Positions 44,164-56,879 of a DNA stretch of 64,000 nt are shown piece after piece. The notes below the pieces were generated by a model. It had not been told where the DNA came from, did no database searches, and saw only the letters and a program-made list of their open reading frames with translations. Numbering within the stretch: position 1 is the first letter of the stretch; each line of letters opens with the position of its first letter. Source of the DNA: Hypericum androsaemum (lineage: Eukaryota > Streptophyta > Magnoliopsida > Malpighiales > Hypericaceae); NCBI GenBank assembly GCA_963995505.1, contig OZ023198.1, forward strand, positions 8,580,558-8,644,557, read 5' to 3'. Both the position numbers and the translations under genes were made by a program.

Positions 44164-47100
44164 TTAATCAAACGGATTCCTTCCTATGGAGGCGACAGGA
44201 CCTTCTGGTTGTATATTCCTGCAACAAAGGGGAATAGCAGAGAATCAGCAGAAGAAAAAGTTGAAGTAGCGATAATGACAAGGCAGGAGAATGTCGCAAA
44301 CTACCCCAGTGAAATCAAATTGGTTGCAAACTCACCCTAATTTAGTGGTCGGGGCTTGGGCTGCCATATATGCTAAGCCACCTACACGACACGAACATCA
44401 TAAGATTTTGAGAATTGGAAAACATTTACAATAAGACAATAGCGCACAGCTAGTAATGAGACAATGTCTATGCGGTCGGTTACTCTATCAAATTAACAAG
44501 TAGCTTCATGGTGTACCACAGCTTTGAACCCTCAAAATGGCATATAACCATATTGATTTCAGATTGCAAATCATAGGGAATTGCTCACAGAACTCCCACA
44601 AAAATCATTTATCAAGACAATCGTTATCAAAAGAATCTCATACTAAATGAGAACAGATGGAATCCCACAGAGAAGAGAATTTGAATACCAAACCTTGTGC
44701 TGCTGCAGTTTGTATATAACTTGGCATTGAATCTGGAGGAAACCATTGTTGATTCACATCATCAAGAAATGTTGCTGGCAGTTGGGAATTCGGCAATGCC
44801 GTTTGCAAAGAGCTCATGTCCAAAAACTACATACAATGCAAATTCTGTGTAAGCACAAGCGTAGAACTTTGTGAGAGAACTTCTACAGAAATGCCCATTT
44901 CCTTCTCGAGCAGGTTTTAACCAGAAGGTCAAATTTGTCAAGCTAGGTGCATCAAATGAATGAGTATGACAACAATCCACGTAACCAGCTAAGATGCCCA
45001 GCTAAGGATTTCAAACGGATGTTCTGCTTCCACATTAGGAGCATTAAGTTAGAATTAGAGATAAGTGGATCAAATATTCTTTAGACATACCATATGTTCT
45101 GCTTCCACATCAGAATCAAATGGAAGATCAAACGGGTTGGCTGACTTATGACTGGTTGCATCTGATCGTGAATTTTTCTGTAGAATAAAAAAAACAGCCA
45201 CCATCAAAAATCATTCTTTCGCTAAAAACTTTCAGGGAAAGGCTGCAAGTTTGTAGTGCCAGACCAGAAGAGGATTCATATATGCTGCTCCCAGCGAAAA
45301 ATCAACATTAACAGCATGAACAGGAAATTCAAACTCTTCATATGCAGCGTCTTTCGGAACATTGTTATCAGCATTTTCGTGCAAAACCAAGTTTACTGAA
45401 TGCTGGCTGGCAACTGGCATAGACTCATCTGCAGTTGATTGCAGTTCACCAATCGGCTGAATGCTCAAAGGTAGCATGGTGGAATGGCCATCAAAAGCAT
45501 TCCATGCCTGTAGAAGCTTGCAGTTAGCATGCATGAAGATAAGTAAATGGCACCAATCATTCAAGATATTCAACCATTCAGCAAATTCAAATGGAACCAC
45601 ATAACAAATTCAATAAGATCAAACAGAAGGGACAAACGTGTAGAGATAACCTGAGCATCTATTGGCTCGATGGGAGGCAGAAAATTTTGCAGTTGTGGCC
45701 ACTGCATCTCTGTAGTTTGAGCTGACATTACGTCAAACGCCATAGAAGAACCTATACCAGAAGGCAGTACTGCAGTTGTCAGATTCTGAGGTCCCTGCAT
45801 GGAAATTGCAGGCGGAGGAGAATCAAAGTTCGCCCATCCTTCATTCACTGGACTCAATGGCTCCACCGTCGATTCTTTAAGGTATGGAGGAACCAGTGGC
45901 TGCCAAAGACCTCCACTGAAAGGACCTGAAGATGATGGCACGGAAGTTTGGGAAGGTGAGCATACATCAGTTGACAATACTTGACTCTGTGGGACTGCCT
46001 GAAACAAGTTGGTAGACGGTGGGCGAGGAGCTCCTGGCAACTGAAACAAATCGATCGCCGCAGTTGCATGAGCATCTGATGGTGGACCGACAGGTGTCTC
46101 AAAAGAATCCACTGTGCCATTAGTCCATGAAGCAGCTGAAGGCGAAAAGTTAGCCATATTATCCGACTGACATCCAGCATCAATTTTGGGTTCAGGATTT
46201 GAACTGCCCGACTTGAATGGCAACGTTCCAACACTTCCACAAGACATGGTTCTCTGAACAGGGAGATATTATCATGAGAATAATTATGAGATGCTACAAA
46301 TGAAAGTAAAAATGAAAAATTTTCATTTATCAGACGAAAGATGATTAAGATCTCGGATGATCATATTCAAGTAGCAGGATCAGCTTCTAAGAGGAATAAA
46401 ACCTGTGGACGATGAATAATTTCAGTATCTCTTTTGGTCTTTGCCTCTGGAAATAGGTTCAGCATTCGACTTTCTGCTGATGTATCCTTTGACCGTTGGA
46501 CAGGACTGGCACACCCAATATCTTTCTGAAAACTTGGAGAGACTGCACCTGAGCTGAATGGATCACCTATGCTAGAAGCCGAGTAGTCTGAAAACCTAGG
46601 AACCGAGCCCTCGTTTGCAAACCCATCCTCATTGAAGCGAGTTGGACTACAAATGTAACTAGCCATCTTCCCCACATAGATGCCTCGATCTGAACCAGGT
46701 TTCCTTGTAAGTGTGGCACCATGTTTTCCATAAAGTCGATCTTCATATTGAAAGTCATAAGGAGGACTCTGAGAATAAGAATGATAAGAGCTTGCTCGTC
46801 TCGTCTCGTTGTCAAGGCTTCTTATGCTCTGACAAAAGTCATCATGCCCCACAGATCAGACATCTATGATTGCCAATGTAAACAAATTTGAAGAAAAAAA
46901 GAAAGAAATCATGGTGATCATTTTACATGTTCAATAACAAAATACTCAGTATTTCATTGTTAAAACAGTTCCACTTCCTTCATATCCAATAAACTAAGGA
47001 TAAACAAAATTGAAAAACAACAAATACAGCCAGATCAATGGGGTACAAGTATAAAATACCATTTTGCAGATACCTGCAAATCCCTAGGAGGTTTACTTGG

Positions 47101-48384
47101 GATGCTTCCGCCAGCAAATTTCTTTTCAACATACACGCTCTTAATGAACTCTCGCACCTTCTCAACATTGCTGCCAGAGGAAGACAGTATCAGATATGTT
47201 CTATATATGTCAATAGCTTCCACACAAAAAAAAACCCATATCCAACCTGTTATCTGGCAGTCTCTGCCTTTGGAGGTCCCAACTCTTTAAATAAATCTCC
47301 CTTGCACGCTGCAGAGAGACAGAAGATCTATTTCAGGAGTCGACTTTACTAGGTAATTATCATATGCTTTCGGAACAAAAAAAGGGTCAACAAAATCACC
47401 TGATTACCACCAGCTTGTAGTGACTCAACTTCTTGGGATGTAAACTTGGACATGGAGACAGATTTTACACGATGGGTAAATTCCCGACTGTGAGCAGACG
47501 GTTCAACAAAAGACCATTAAAAACAAAGATGATAACCACAAAGGAGAATTCTCAAGCTTCAACTCGTAGAAAAATATAACTACTGAAATACCATGTGAAG
47601 TATGGGTACCCATCATTTTCAGACAACGATAGTGAAAATCAAAGCTGTAAAATGATCGGCAGTTATTCATCTGAACAAGAGAGAAATTACTCACTGTATT
47701 CCACTGCAGGTCATACAGACAAAAGTCCAGAAGTTTGTACAAACATACTGCGGACCCTGCATAGAAAAAAAGAAACACCTCAAAAGTCAGCATCAGAGGA
47801 TCTCCACTGACCAGCACAGATCAATACCAACTAACAAAATTAGTAATCTAACAGCACCATTCAACCGGGAAAGAGCTAAAACTTAAATAACGGTCGACCA
47901 CTTCGACCAGCGCCCTGATTAACCAGGATTGATTCCAAATGCCAAATCCAAGTTCAGATTTCAACTCATCAACAAACAAAAAAAGATTCGAAAAAAGTTT
48001 TAAAGCGAGTTTTTGGGTTGAACCCTACAAGTTCCCATCATCAGAGGCTTGTAGATGACATAATAGAACCATAAACCCGAAAATGAAAGGGAAAAAGATA
48101 AAGAATGAGATTAAACCAAAGACCATAAAGATCAAAACTTTAACCCACAAACCCACTTTCTCTTTCTAGCTAAACCCAAACGAGAAACACCCAGATACCA
48201 AAATGGAGAAATTAGGAACTAATAGCACTAAAAATTCAAAAAAATAAATAATTTAACCAAAGAAAGGGGAATTGAATTTAGTATATACCAAGCTGTTACA
48301 GTTAATACATCGACGATTAGGAGGGAGCTTCATGAGCCCCCTTATAATCTTCTCGTTCCTCTCTTCTTCCCTTCTGCTTCCCAT
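44164..48384 (-). CDS. AGD14: AGD14-type ARF GTPase-activating protein
   Basis: Twelve exons fit by phase: 48289-48384, 47695-47756, 47400-47487, 47247-47308, 47074-47170, 46403-46828, 45651-46253, 45265-45507, 45091-45177, 44694-44826, about 44336-44381 and 44164-44218, about 665 residues. The zinc-finger ARF-GAP domain spans exons 1-5: MKLPPNRRCINCNSL supplies the first cysteine pair, CMTCSGI the second, then HREFTHRVKSVSMSKFT. The C-terminal half is Ser/Pro/Gln-rich with SSYHSYSQSPPYDFQYEDRL, SANPFDLPFDSD and a terminal NPFD, all typical of AGD14/ZIGA4. It would stimulate GTP hydrolysis on ARF in vesicle traffic. The end of exon 8 is the least certain border. Confidence 0.9.
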
Positions 48385-48499
48385 TTCCCTCCACCCCACC
48401 AAAAAAAAAACCTAAAACCAAATTCGAAAAACCACCTCCCTTTTCTCAACCAATTCCTGGAGCTGCAAATGGAAAATGAGGAGAATAATTATGAGGAGT

Positions 48500-49214
48500 G
48501 AAGTTGGGAGGGGGAAAGAAATGGTTGAAGAGGGAAGGCAAGTCGATGGGAAGAGGAGGGTTTTTTTTTCTCGAGGAAGATGAGCTTTTTTTCCCCTTTG
48601 ATGTCTTATTTATTTGGATTTTTTTATATTATTCCTATAATTCTCTAACGGTTCCTCTTTTTTATCCCTTTTTTTGTTTTATCTTGTTTTTTTATTTTTA
48701 CTTGCTGATTTATTTCCAATGAGATTTTTGCAACAGTTTTTAATTGCCTTTGTGTTTCTGAAGTCTTTTCGTTTTTACCATGGATAATAAAAACAAAATT
48801 GTTGTCAACTGAATTTCGGTTAATAACTCATAAAACTCGCAGAGAAAAAATTGGGTTTTTTTAAATATTTTCGTGACCATGCACTCTAATTTGTATAACA
48901 ATTTACGTAGCATGTACTAAATTAGATAATTTAAGTATATAACACAAATGTAAAATTGAGTGCTTTGTAGAATTAAAGAAAATTTAATATCAATATATTT
49001 ATTAAATAGTCTACACACATTGATCACACTTCCAATTGTTCTCCAAATTTTGAAATTAAGCTAACCTGCTATAGATTTTATGTGGCAGGTCGGACCACCG
49101 GTCGAGCTGCATTCTTTAAAATAATGGCTCCTCATCTTTTCGTCCTCAGGGTGGGTGATTTTCCATCAAGTGAAAAAGTTATTCTATCTAAATTATAAAA
49201 TTTTGAGTTCAAAT
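48500..49214. other. Intergenic DNA upstream of AGD14
   Basis: T-rich promoter-side DNA. No gene seen. Confidence 0.4.
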
Positions 49215-49938
49215 ATTTAAAAAAAAGTTTATTTTAGTACATGTAGTTTCACAGTTTTTGCGATGGGATGAAGTCTGAAAATGACTTTTTTGTAACTTGT
49301 ATTTTTACCTTTTTTTTCGTCACAGGCTCGGGAAGGGTTAGGACCCAAAGATAACTCTGAACCTAGAAACGACGTCGTTTAGATGCTGAGTTTGTCCACT
49401 TTGGAAATTTTTTCTTGCATGATGAGTTGACATGAAATAAAATTTCTATTTCAATAACATATTTCTTTATAGTTTTTCAAAAAAATTTCCTTTAAATAAC
49501 CAAAAATATCTCTTTCAAAACCCCTCTCCATCTTTTCCAAATTCTTCACATTCTCTCCCCAAAAAATCGCCCTCGCATTTTCTTCTCCCCATGTCGCCCT
49601 CGTGTTTCCTCCTCCCCTTGTCATCCCCACATTCGTCCTCTCCCCCTCGACTCCTTCCCTCTTTGCAGTTCTTGTCATCTCCTTCATCTTGTCCCCCTCT
49701 ATAGCACTTGTGAAGCAGCAATATCGGACCAATCTCACAGGTACATAGTTATGCTATTTGGGATTTTAAGGTTGTCGTTGTTGTTCTGGTTTTAGGATTT
49801 TGTTTGCTTCTTACAATTTTAAGGATTTTGTTGTTGTTCACCATCGTTAGGGTTTCTTTGTGATTTTGCATTTCTCCTAATTTTAAGGTTCTGTATTAGT
49901 TCTCATAGTTGATTTTAGGGTCTCGTTCTACTGATATC

Positions 49939-52900
49939 ATGGATGATGAGCGGCTGAGGGTTATTTATCATTATGATGGAACGTGGATGGACGATGGTGG
50001 AAGAAAATATGTTGGTGAAAGAAAATTTGAGATGAGCGTTGGTACAACATTGATCGTCTGGGATATTGGAATATCTAAGGATTTTATAAGAATCTGTTAG
50101 GGATAAGTGAAGTTCGTCTTTGGCCTCAAAGACTGGCACCTCGTCTTCATCCGCATCTGAAAACAGTAGGCCGGCCTTACCTGGACCTTCTTTCTTTTCG
50201 CATCTCATCTCCGGCTGCTTAGTATAGTTCTTCGTATCTTCCTTTCCCTCTTTAGTTTCAATGCTCAATTCAATGGCAGTTATCTTTAGAAAGAATAGGA
50301 GGATGGTTTCATCCGGAGCTGCCGTAACTTGGGCTCATCATGCTATACTCGCGGGGAAGGTGACATAGATAGACACTCGCTAACTGCGTCTCGCTAAACG
50401 AGTAGCCAGAATCAGAGACTCGCTGAACTCACTTAGCTGAGAAACTAGCTGGATTGGCATAGTGTTCATGAAGTCGATCTTGCTAATAGGCTTGCTGGAT
50501 AACTCAATGAGCTGCTAGGAAACTTGCATTAACTCGCATCATCCTACTTCTCTTGACGCTAAGAGGCTCTCAAGTCGGGCATGAATCACTGGCCAGTCCA
50601 ACAAACAATCCTATTTTGACTATTCTTTACTATCATATATTATTTCATCCCGTATCCTCATTCAATAGAGACGCAGGCGTTGTAACTAAATAGCGTTGTA
50701 GCGTTTACCGTTGCCAAGAAAGAGTAAGGTTCTTCGCTTTGCATCGAATTAAACAGGAGGGATGGTGTTGACAGTGGCGATGATATAGTTGAGATTTTAG
50801 GTGACAACCAGATTATGTAGATGATTCAGTGGGAAATGGGTTATCCAACTACTAATATATTTGGGATTAAAGTTGGAGAAAATATTGCAGATGTTGAGGA
50901 GTTGAGCAATAGGTTGGATGCTACTATGGTTGGAAACAATGAATTGTCCAATGATGTTGATGGGATATAAAAAAAAGTTGGAGTTGGAATAATGAAGACG
51001 AAATTTTTGTTCAAAGTGAAGAGTTTTCGGAAGGTTCTGATTATCAGGAAGAAATGGAAGATTCTGATTATTTGGAAGAAATGGAAGATTTTGAATGAAA
51101 TTAAAGAGAGGATTATGGAGAGGAAGCTACTGCAGACAAAGCTGATCATGTTGCAAATGAAGTTGTTCCTCTTGCATAAGTTGTTTCTGTTGCAGAAGCT
51201 TCGAAGGAAGCTGATCTCGTTGAACCCACGGATGATGAAATTGATTAACCCATTTATAGTGACAGTGATTTGGGAGATGTGAGGAATGAAGAAGATGATT
51301 TCAGGGATTACCCTTAGTTTTTTGAGGAGTTGATGCAAGAGGGAAAGGCTTTAGTGATAAATGGTATGAAGTTTAAGTAGCGTCAATAATTTAGGACAGT
51401 TTTGAAGGAGTGGACCATATCTAAAGGGGCTGATTATAAGTGGAAGAAGAACAACATCTACCTGCAACTGATGTTTGTAGACATGACTGTGTATTTAGAG
51501 TTCATGCATCGGTGATAAATGAAGGCGGGTGTTTCTAGATTGAGGCTTGGTCACCGAAGCACAATTATGCAAGGACGTGGAAATATGGGCTAGTGAACAT
51601 AAGGTATTTGTTTGGTTATTGTTTCATTTTTTTTCAATCACGAGATTTTTATGTATGCATATTGATATGCTGCCTGTTATGTTTGTTGGTGTGTCTACAA
51701 GGTATGCTGCTGAGAAGTTTCTTGAAGAGATTAGAAACAATTTTATTTGGCCAATAGTCCATATGCAGAAGACTATTCAGAATAAGTTACAAGTAAAAGT
51801 GCCTATTGGTCAGTGTTATAGAGTGAGCGAATTACAATTAAGATCATCAATGGAGATGCAAGAAAACAATATGAAAGATTGAAAAATTATGCGGTCGTAA
51901 TACTTGCAAAAAATGAAGAAATTCGTGTGAAAATTACCACGAGTGAAGCACACAGGGGTGATATAAGAAAGTTGAACCTGGTACTTTGACGCCTACTTGG
52001 GTACCGCTACCACAAGTCCCGTAGTTTTTGTACATGTACGTGAGGTTTGCTGCACAGAAGCGAGCCTTTTTTCAAGTCTACGGACCTTTCTTGGATTGGA
52101 CGGGTATTTTCTGAAGGGTTTCATGGATGGCCAATTATTGTCTGCAGTGGCTAAGGATGGGAATGATACTATATATCCCCTGGCATTGGCTTTGGTAGAC
52201 GTAAAAAATAAGGCCTCCTGGGTTAGTTTCTTGAGAATATTATCGAGGACTTCAGGCACCCAAATAAAACTCTTATAGTCTTCATGTACGATGAAGAAAA
52301 GGTAAGTGGATGGTTATGTTTAATAAGTTGTGCTTTTTAAATTTTGTTTAATAAATAAAAGGCAAACTCTTATGATCTTTTTGGTTTGTTTTAGGGACTC
52401 CAAGAGGTTATGAATGGGCTTATACCCGGTGTTGAGCATAAAATTTATGGAAAACATCTGTACGAGAACTTCAAAGTCACATTTAAAGGCCAAAAGTTTA
52501 AGGAGTTACTTTGGAATGTCGCCTCAGCATGAGGTATATTTAAAGTATATTTGGAAGAGATGAAGTAGCTCCCAATGGATGAGGCTGGTGTTACTTTTCT
52601 GGTGCGGAATGATCCACGAAGTTGGTCGAGAAGTCACTTCTGCACTTACATCAAAAATGATCTCATCGTTAACAACATGAGTGAGTCTTTCAACTCGAAA
52701 ATTGTAGCTGGACGGGATAAGTCCATTTTTCAATGCTCAAGTGACTTAGGCGGAAGCTAATGAAAAGAATCTATGAAAGGAAGACTTTTATGGAGAACTG
52801 CAATGGTAATGTTTATCCCAACATTCGAAAGACGCTGGATCATAACATAAAGGCTTCATGTAACTATTTTTTCACTCCGCTGGTGATAAGAAGTTTGAAA

Positions 52901-53560
52901 TTAATTGCTTTTATAGTTTAATTGTTGTCATTATCAATGTAATGACATGAACGTGTCAGATATGGGAACTTACCAGCATCTCATGCATGTATATTATCGC
53001 GGCCATATATCAATGTCACTTACAGCCTGAAGTATATGTTGATCACCGTTATTTTTGAGGTCCACTTACTTGGCAATTTATAACAACTGCTTTGTTCCAT
53101 TACTGAACAAAGATGAATGGCCAGTGTATGAGTGCCCAGACGTATTTTCACCATACGTAAGGAAGCTACTGGTATGTCAAAAAAGAAGAAAAGAATAGCG
53201 ATTGATGAACCATGTAGTAGGACCACCATTTCTCGTGATGGGGGCTAAATTAAATGTGAAAACTGCAAGCAACCAGGGCATAATGAAAGAGGGTGTAAGG
53301 CTGCAATTACCTAGGAGACTCCATGGAAATGGAGATAACGCATTAAGGCAACCAAGAAAAACAGATCTGTAACCAAGAATGTATTTGGCCAAGCTTCATG
53401 CAGTACCCAGAATACATCTGCTACTAAGGTAAAATGCCAAAAACTGCATCTATTATTACTGTGTGCTTTTGTATATGCTAAAAGTTGATAGTGTTTGCTT
53501 TTCTTGTAAGAAAACTCAAAGAAGTCCAAGAAGGTAAAATTGGAGAGCCAACAATCGTGT
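49939..53560 (+). pseudogene. MuDR-type MULE transposase, many stops
   Basis: The N-terminal part MDDERLRVIYHYDGTWMDD is at 49939. The transposase core includes LDGYFLKGFMDGQLLSAVAK (first catalytic Asp, about 52106), FMYDEEKGLQEVMNG (second Asp), KHLYENFKVTFKGQKFKELL and WSRSHFCTYIKNDLIVNNMS. A recognisable intron lies at 52302-52394. A CCHC zinc knuckle (CENCKQPGHNERGC) follows at about 53252-53297. Multiple stops and frameshifts and a foreign insert inactivate it. The enzyme would cut the terminal repeats. Confidence 0.88.
50100..50755. other. Probable mitochondrial DNA insert (NUMT) in the MULE
   Basis: The segment interrupts the transposase reading and differs in composition from both sides. 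Its right part (50724-50754) has AAGGTTCTTCGCTTTGCATC followed by GAATTAAAC, a conserved small-subunit rRNA stretch of bacterial/mitochondrial type. The rest is not identified. A minus-strand frame at about 50105-50268 (KKEGPGKAGLLFSDADEDE) is unassigned. Borders are approximate. Confidence 0.55.
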
Positions 53561-53851
53561 GTGTTAGATATGTGATTTGAAGCATCAACATCTCCGCCTT
53601 CGGATTGATTGAACAATGTTGATATTGTGCAGCATTTTGTAGAGTGATTTAACAATGTTTAGATGGGCACTCAATTGGGTACAATTTTGACCGTATCCAC
53701 ATATTTTTTATAGCTATGTTAGTAAGATGTCGATTATATGGTACCTTTTCGGATTAAACTTATAAGGATGGTTAACTTTGTTGAAATTTAAACTTTTAAG
53801 CAACAATTTTCATGTTTAAATCACCATATTTTGCATCAAATACAAAAAAAA

Positions 53852-54262
53852 TTATATCGACCCAAACTGGAACACCCACATAGTAATTACAATGACAAAC
53901 AAAATAATACATCTCTTCCATTTAACAATCAAATGATCTTTTTCTACAATATGAGTTTCGAGTAAGCTACACGTTTCTTCACTCTTTTGTAGTTCCATCA
54001 CTATAGCTTTAGCATCTTCTTTCACCATTGTTAAGTTAGCTTCTAGATCATCAACTTTAGAATTAAGGGATGATATACACTCCTTTTTTGCTGAATTGAC
54101 CCCCATTTGTAAGAAGGCGGATCAACCCACATGAAAAATTACACATATTTCACCAAGTTCGCCATAACGGCCACAACCATAATAGCGTCGTCCAACATTT
54201 CTCGCCGACTCAACACCACAACCACAAAACTTTATCTTACCATTTTGGGAATCCATAAAGCT
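53852..54262 (-). pseudogene. GRF zinc-finger/coiled-coil/TM gene in the MULE
   Basis: On the minus strand KIKFCGCGVESARNVGRRYY, then GCG...C and, in a neighbouring frame, MWVDPPSYKW make a GRF-type zinc finger. 54106-53852 continues with a coiled coil (SLNSKVDDLEANLTMVKEDA) and a hydrophobic C-terminus. This order is common in plant GRF zinc-finger proteins. Two frame changes between the parts indicate decay. Its function is unknown. The gene converges on the transposase, as mudrB does on mudrA in maize Mutator. Confidence 0.72.
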
Positions 54263-55036
54263 CGTGCATGACAGTTTGAGCTTGGGAGAGGTGGAGCTGA
54301 CTCTTGGTTTAACTTGGACAGGTGAATGTTTAGCTATTTAAACTTTTACCTGGACCACGTACGAGCTTGGGGTTGGGGGCTGAATGCCAAGGTAGAGCTA
54401 CCTCGCCAAGGTGGAGCTGGAGCTGAATGCCAAAGGTCGACAAAGGGAAGGGTTTGGGGTGGAGATGCCTTGCCCTTTCCTTTATGAGGATTCGAGAGGG
54501 AGAGAAGAGAAATAGGATGGAGGAGTGTTAAAAGTGAGGTTATTTAAAGAAGAGATTTTGAAAAAACTATAAAGAAATAAGTAATTAAAATAGATATTTT
54601 ATTTTGTGGCAACTCAGCGTACCAACCGGGCAAAAATTTCCATCGTGGCATGCCAAGTCAGTAGTGAAGCGATGCCGTTTCTAGGTTCGTAGTCATTTTT
54701 GGGTCAGGACCCTTCCCGAGCCTCTGACGCAGAAAAAGGTGAAACTACAGGTACCAAAAACTTGTTTCTAGATCTCAGGATCTCATCGTAAGAACTGGAA
54801 ACTGCAAGTGTCAAAAATGGACTTTTCCCTATTTAAAAATGGAAGATTGTTAATCACTTAATTGTCAAATTTGAAAAGTTCGGATTAAAAAAGCATGGAA
54901 TTGGGCCTGGGCCGAACAGAAAGCCCATTTGCAAGAGACGAGAACGTTCCAATCCCACAAGTCACCTAACTACCCTCTTCTCTTGTTAAACTAACTTGCA
55001 GTCCTCCTCCTCTGCCCTCTCTTATCCCTCTCCACC

Positions 55037-56821
55037 ATGTCCACCGTCATCAAAACGCCGCCGTTTGCCGCCGCCTGCACCACCACCAACCCCGTCTACT
55101 CGAAGGCACATGGCCCACCTTTGTCGCTGTCGTTTAGGCGCAGACGACAAGCAGCAGCAGCGGGAAGAATCACCCTTGTCGTCTCCGGTGCAAGCACAAA
55201 CCGGAAAGGGTTCGTTGGGTTCGCCTCGCAAGGCGAAACCGATACCGAACAGGCCGTACAGGACCCCGAGATCGAGGTACCTATAGGGTTTGACTTGTTG
55301 CTGCTCCTCCTAGTTGGGTCACTGTAGATATGAATTTGGCGAAACAGTTTTTGAGATAGTGAATTCGGGTCGTTCTGCTGTCCAATCGGTCTGGTTAAAG
55401 ACGAGTTTGGCCCGAATGTAGATAACATATTAGCTAACCCCGCGAATTGGCTCTGTGCTGTGCTGTTGTGGATTGTGTATAGTATAATGTAGACGCAAAG
55501 GGTTTCTCTTGCTGACGGGATTATGTTGCAGGACTCGTCGGATGGGGCTATTGGCGTTGAGGACAGCGTCGCTGCGGAGGAGGAGGAGCAGGATGGAGCT
55601 GTTGCTGCTGAGAACGATGTTGGTGCTCAGGAGACAGCTTCATCAGCTGTTGTGGCGGCTTTGCAGTCCTACAGAGAGGCTTTGGCTAGTGAGGATGAGT
55701 CCAAGATTGCTGAAATCGAGGCTTATCTCAAGTCCATTGAAGATGAGAAAAGTATTCTTGAAGCAAAATTGGCTGCTTTGACTGCTGATTTGGCTGGGGA
55801 GAGGGATCGGGTCCTTCGGATTAGTGCCGACTTTGACAATTTCAGGAAGAGGACCCAGCGCGAACGGACTTCGCTGGTGACCAACGCCCAAGGGGAAGTT
55901 GTGGAGACTTTGTTGGGTGTTTTGGACAATTTTGAGAGAGCCAAGGCTCAGCTTAAGATTGAGACGGAAGGGGAAGAGAAGATTAACAATAGCTACCAGA
56001 GCATATACAAGCAGTTTGTTGAAATTCTTGGTTCACTTGGGGTGGTCCCTGTGGAAACAATTGGCAAGCCCTTTGATCCGATGGTGAGTTCTTTTCCTTT
56101 CTTTGTTTCTTAATGTCAACTAGTGTTCAACAAGTTATGCATGTGAATCCTGATGTTTTCTGGTTCGCGAGGACCTCTGCAATAGACCCATTTTCATGCA
56201 AGTGATGTCGAAATAAACTAGTCTGTTGTTGGAATGACTCGGTCCTAAACATTTGTGATGTATAGGTACATCAGACCGACTTTATGATCCGAACCAACTC
56301 TCTGACTTCATTAGAGTACTGTGTATATACAACCAACTTCTGCTTCTAGTGTGAATAACTTGAGAGTTGGTTGATTTGTGTTAGTCTGTGCCAAAACAAA
56401 GTTAACATTTGGTGTGATTGAAAAGATGTTATTGGATGTGGATGCAAGCCAGTCGAGACTCATTTCTTGTGCTTGCTGCTGAAGTTTGAGCTTAAACAGT
56501 TTTGACAATTAGTTTTCGAGTTAATGTGTATGTTTCTGGCTATAGTTTCATGAAGCAATTATGCGGGAGGAGTCAACCGAATTCGAAGACGGGATCATAC
56601 TCGAAGAGTATCGGAAAGGTTTCAAAATTGGAGACAGGCTATTGCGTCCATCAATGGTGAAAGTCTCAGCTGGCCCGGGGCCAGCAATGCCTCAACAAGA
56701 TGCAGCAGCAGCAGATGAAACGGGAACATCCAGCGACGACGTGACTTCCAGCGATGCGACATCCGGCGACGCAGGGCCTGATTCCAGTGTGGATGGCAGC
56801 TCAGACGGTGAATCTGCCTGA
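55037..56821 (+). CDS. GrpE nucleotide exchange factor, chloroplast type
   Basis: Exons 55037-55276, 55532-56083 and 56546-56821, all phase 0, give 355 residues. The first about 55 residues are a Ser/Thr/Arg-rich chloroplast transit peptide. After an acidic segment comes a long coiled coil (about 125-165) and the GrpE core: ISADFDNFRKRTQRER, VVETLLGVLDNFERA, GVVPVETIGKPFDPM, FHEAIMREE and the beta domain GFKIGDRLLRPSMVKVS. The C-terminus is a Ser/Asp tail. GrpE releases ADP from Hsp70 (the CGE proteins act in the stroma). The MULE end lies only about 200 bp upstream. Confidence 0.95.
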
Positions 56822-56879
56822 TGCGAGAGCTCAGTTTTGTAAAAGCATGGAGATGTTGTGTCTGCTCTGAAATGAGCAA

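Larger units (their letters stand above)
49215..54839 (+). mobile_element. Decayed autonomous MULE (about 49224-54830)
   Basis: Inverted arms of about 290 bp (49224-49510 and 54540-54830) share AGGCTCGGGAAGGGT, AACCTAGAAACG and ATTTCTTTATAGTTTTT blocks. The right end is intact (AGGGAAAAGTCCATTTTTG inverted) and the left end eroded. Both sides carry ATTTAAAAA, a fitting 9-bp duplication, although it is A-rich and the evidence is weak. Inside are a transposase pseudogene (+), a GRF zinc-finger gene remnant (-) and a foreign insert near 50100-50755. Confidence 0.88.
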
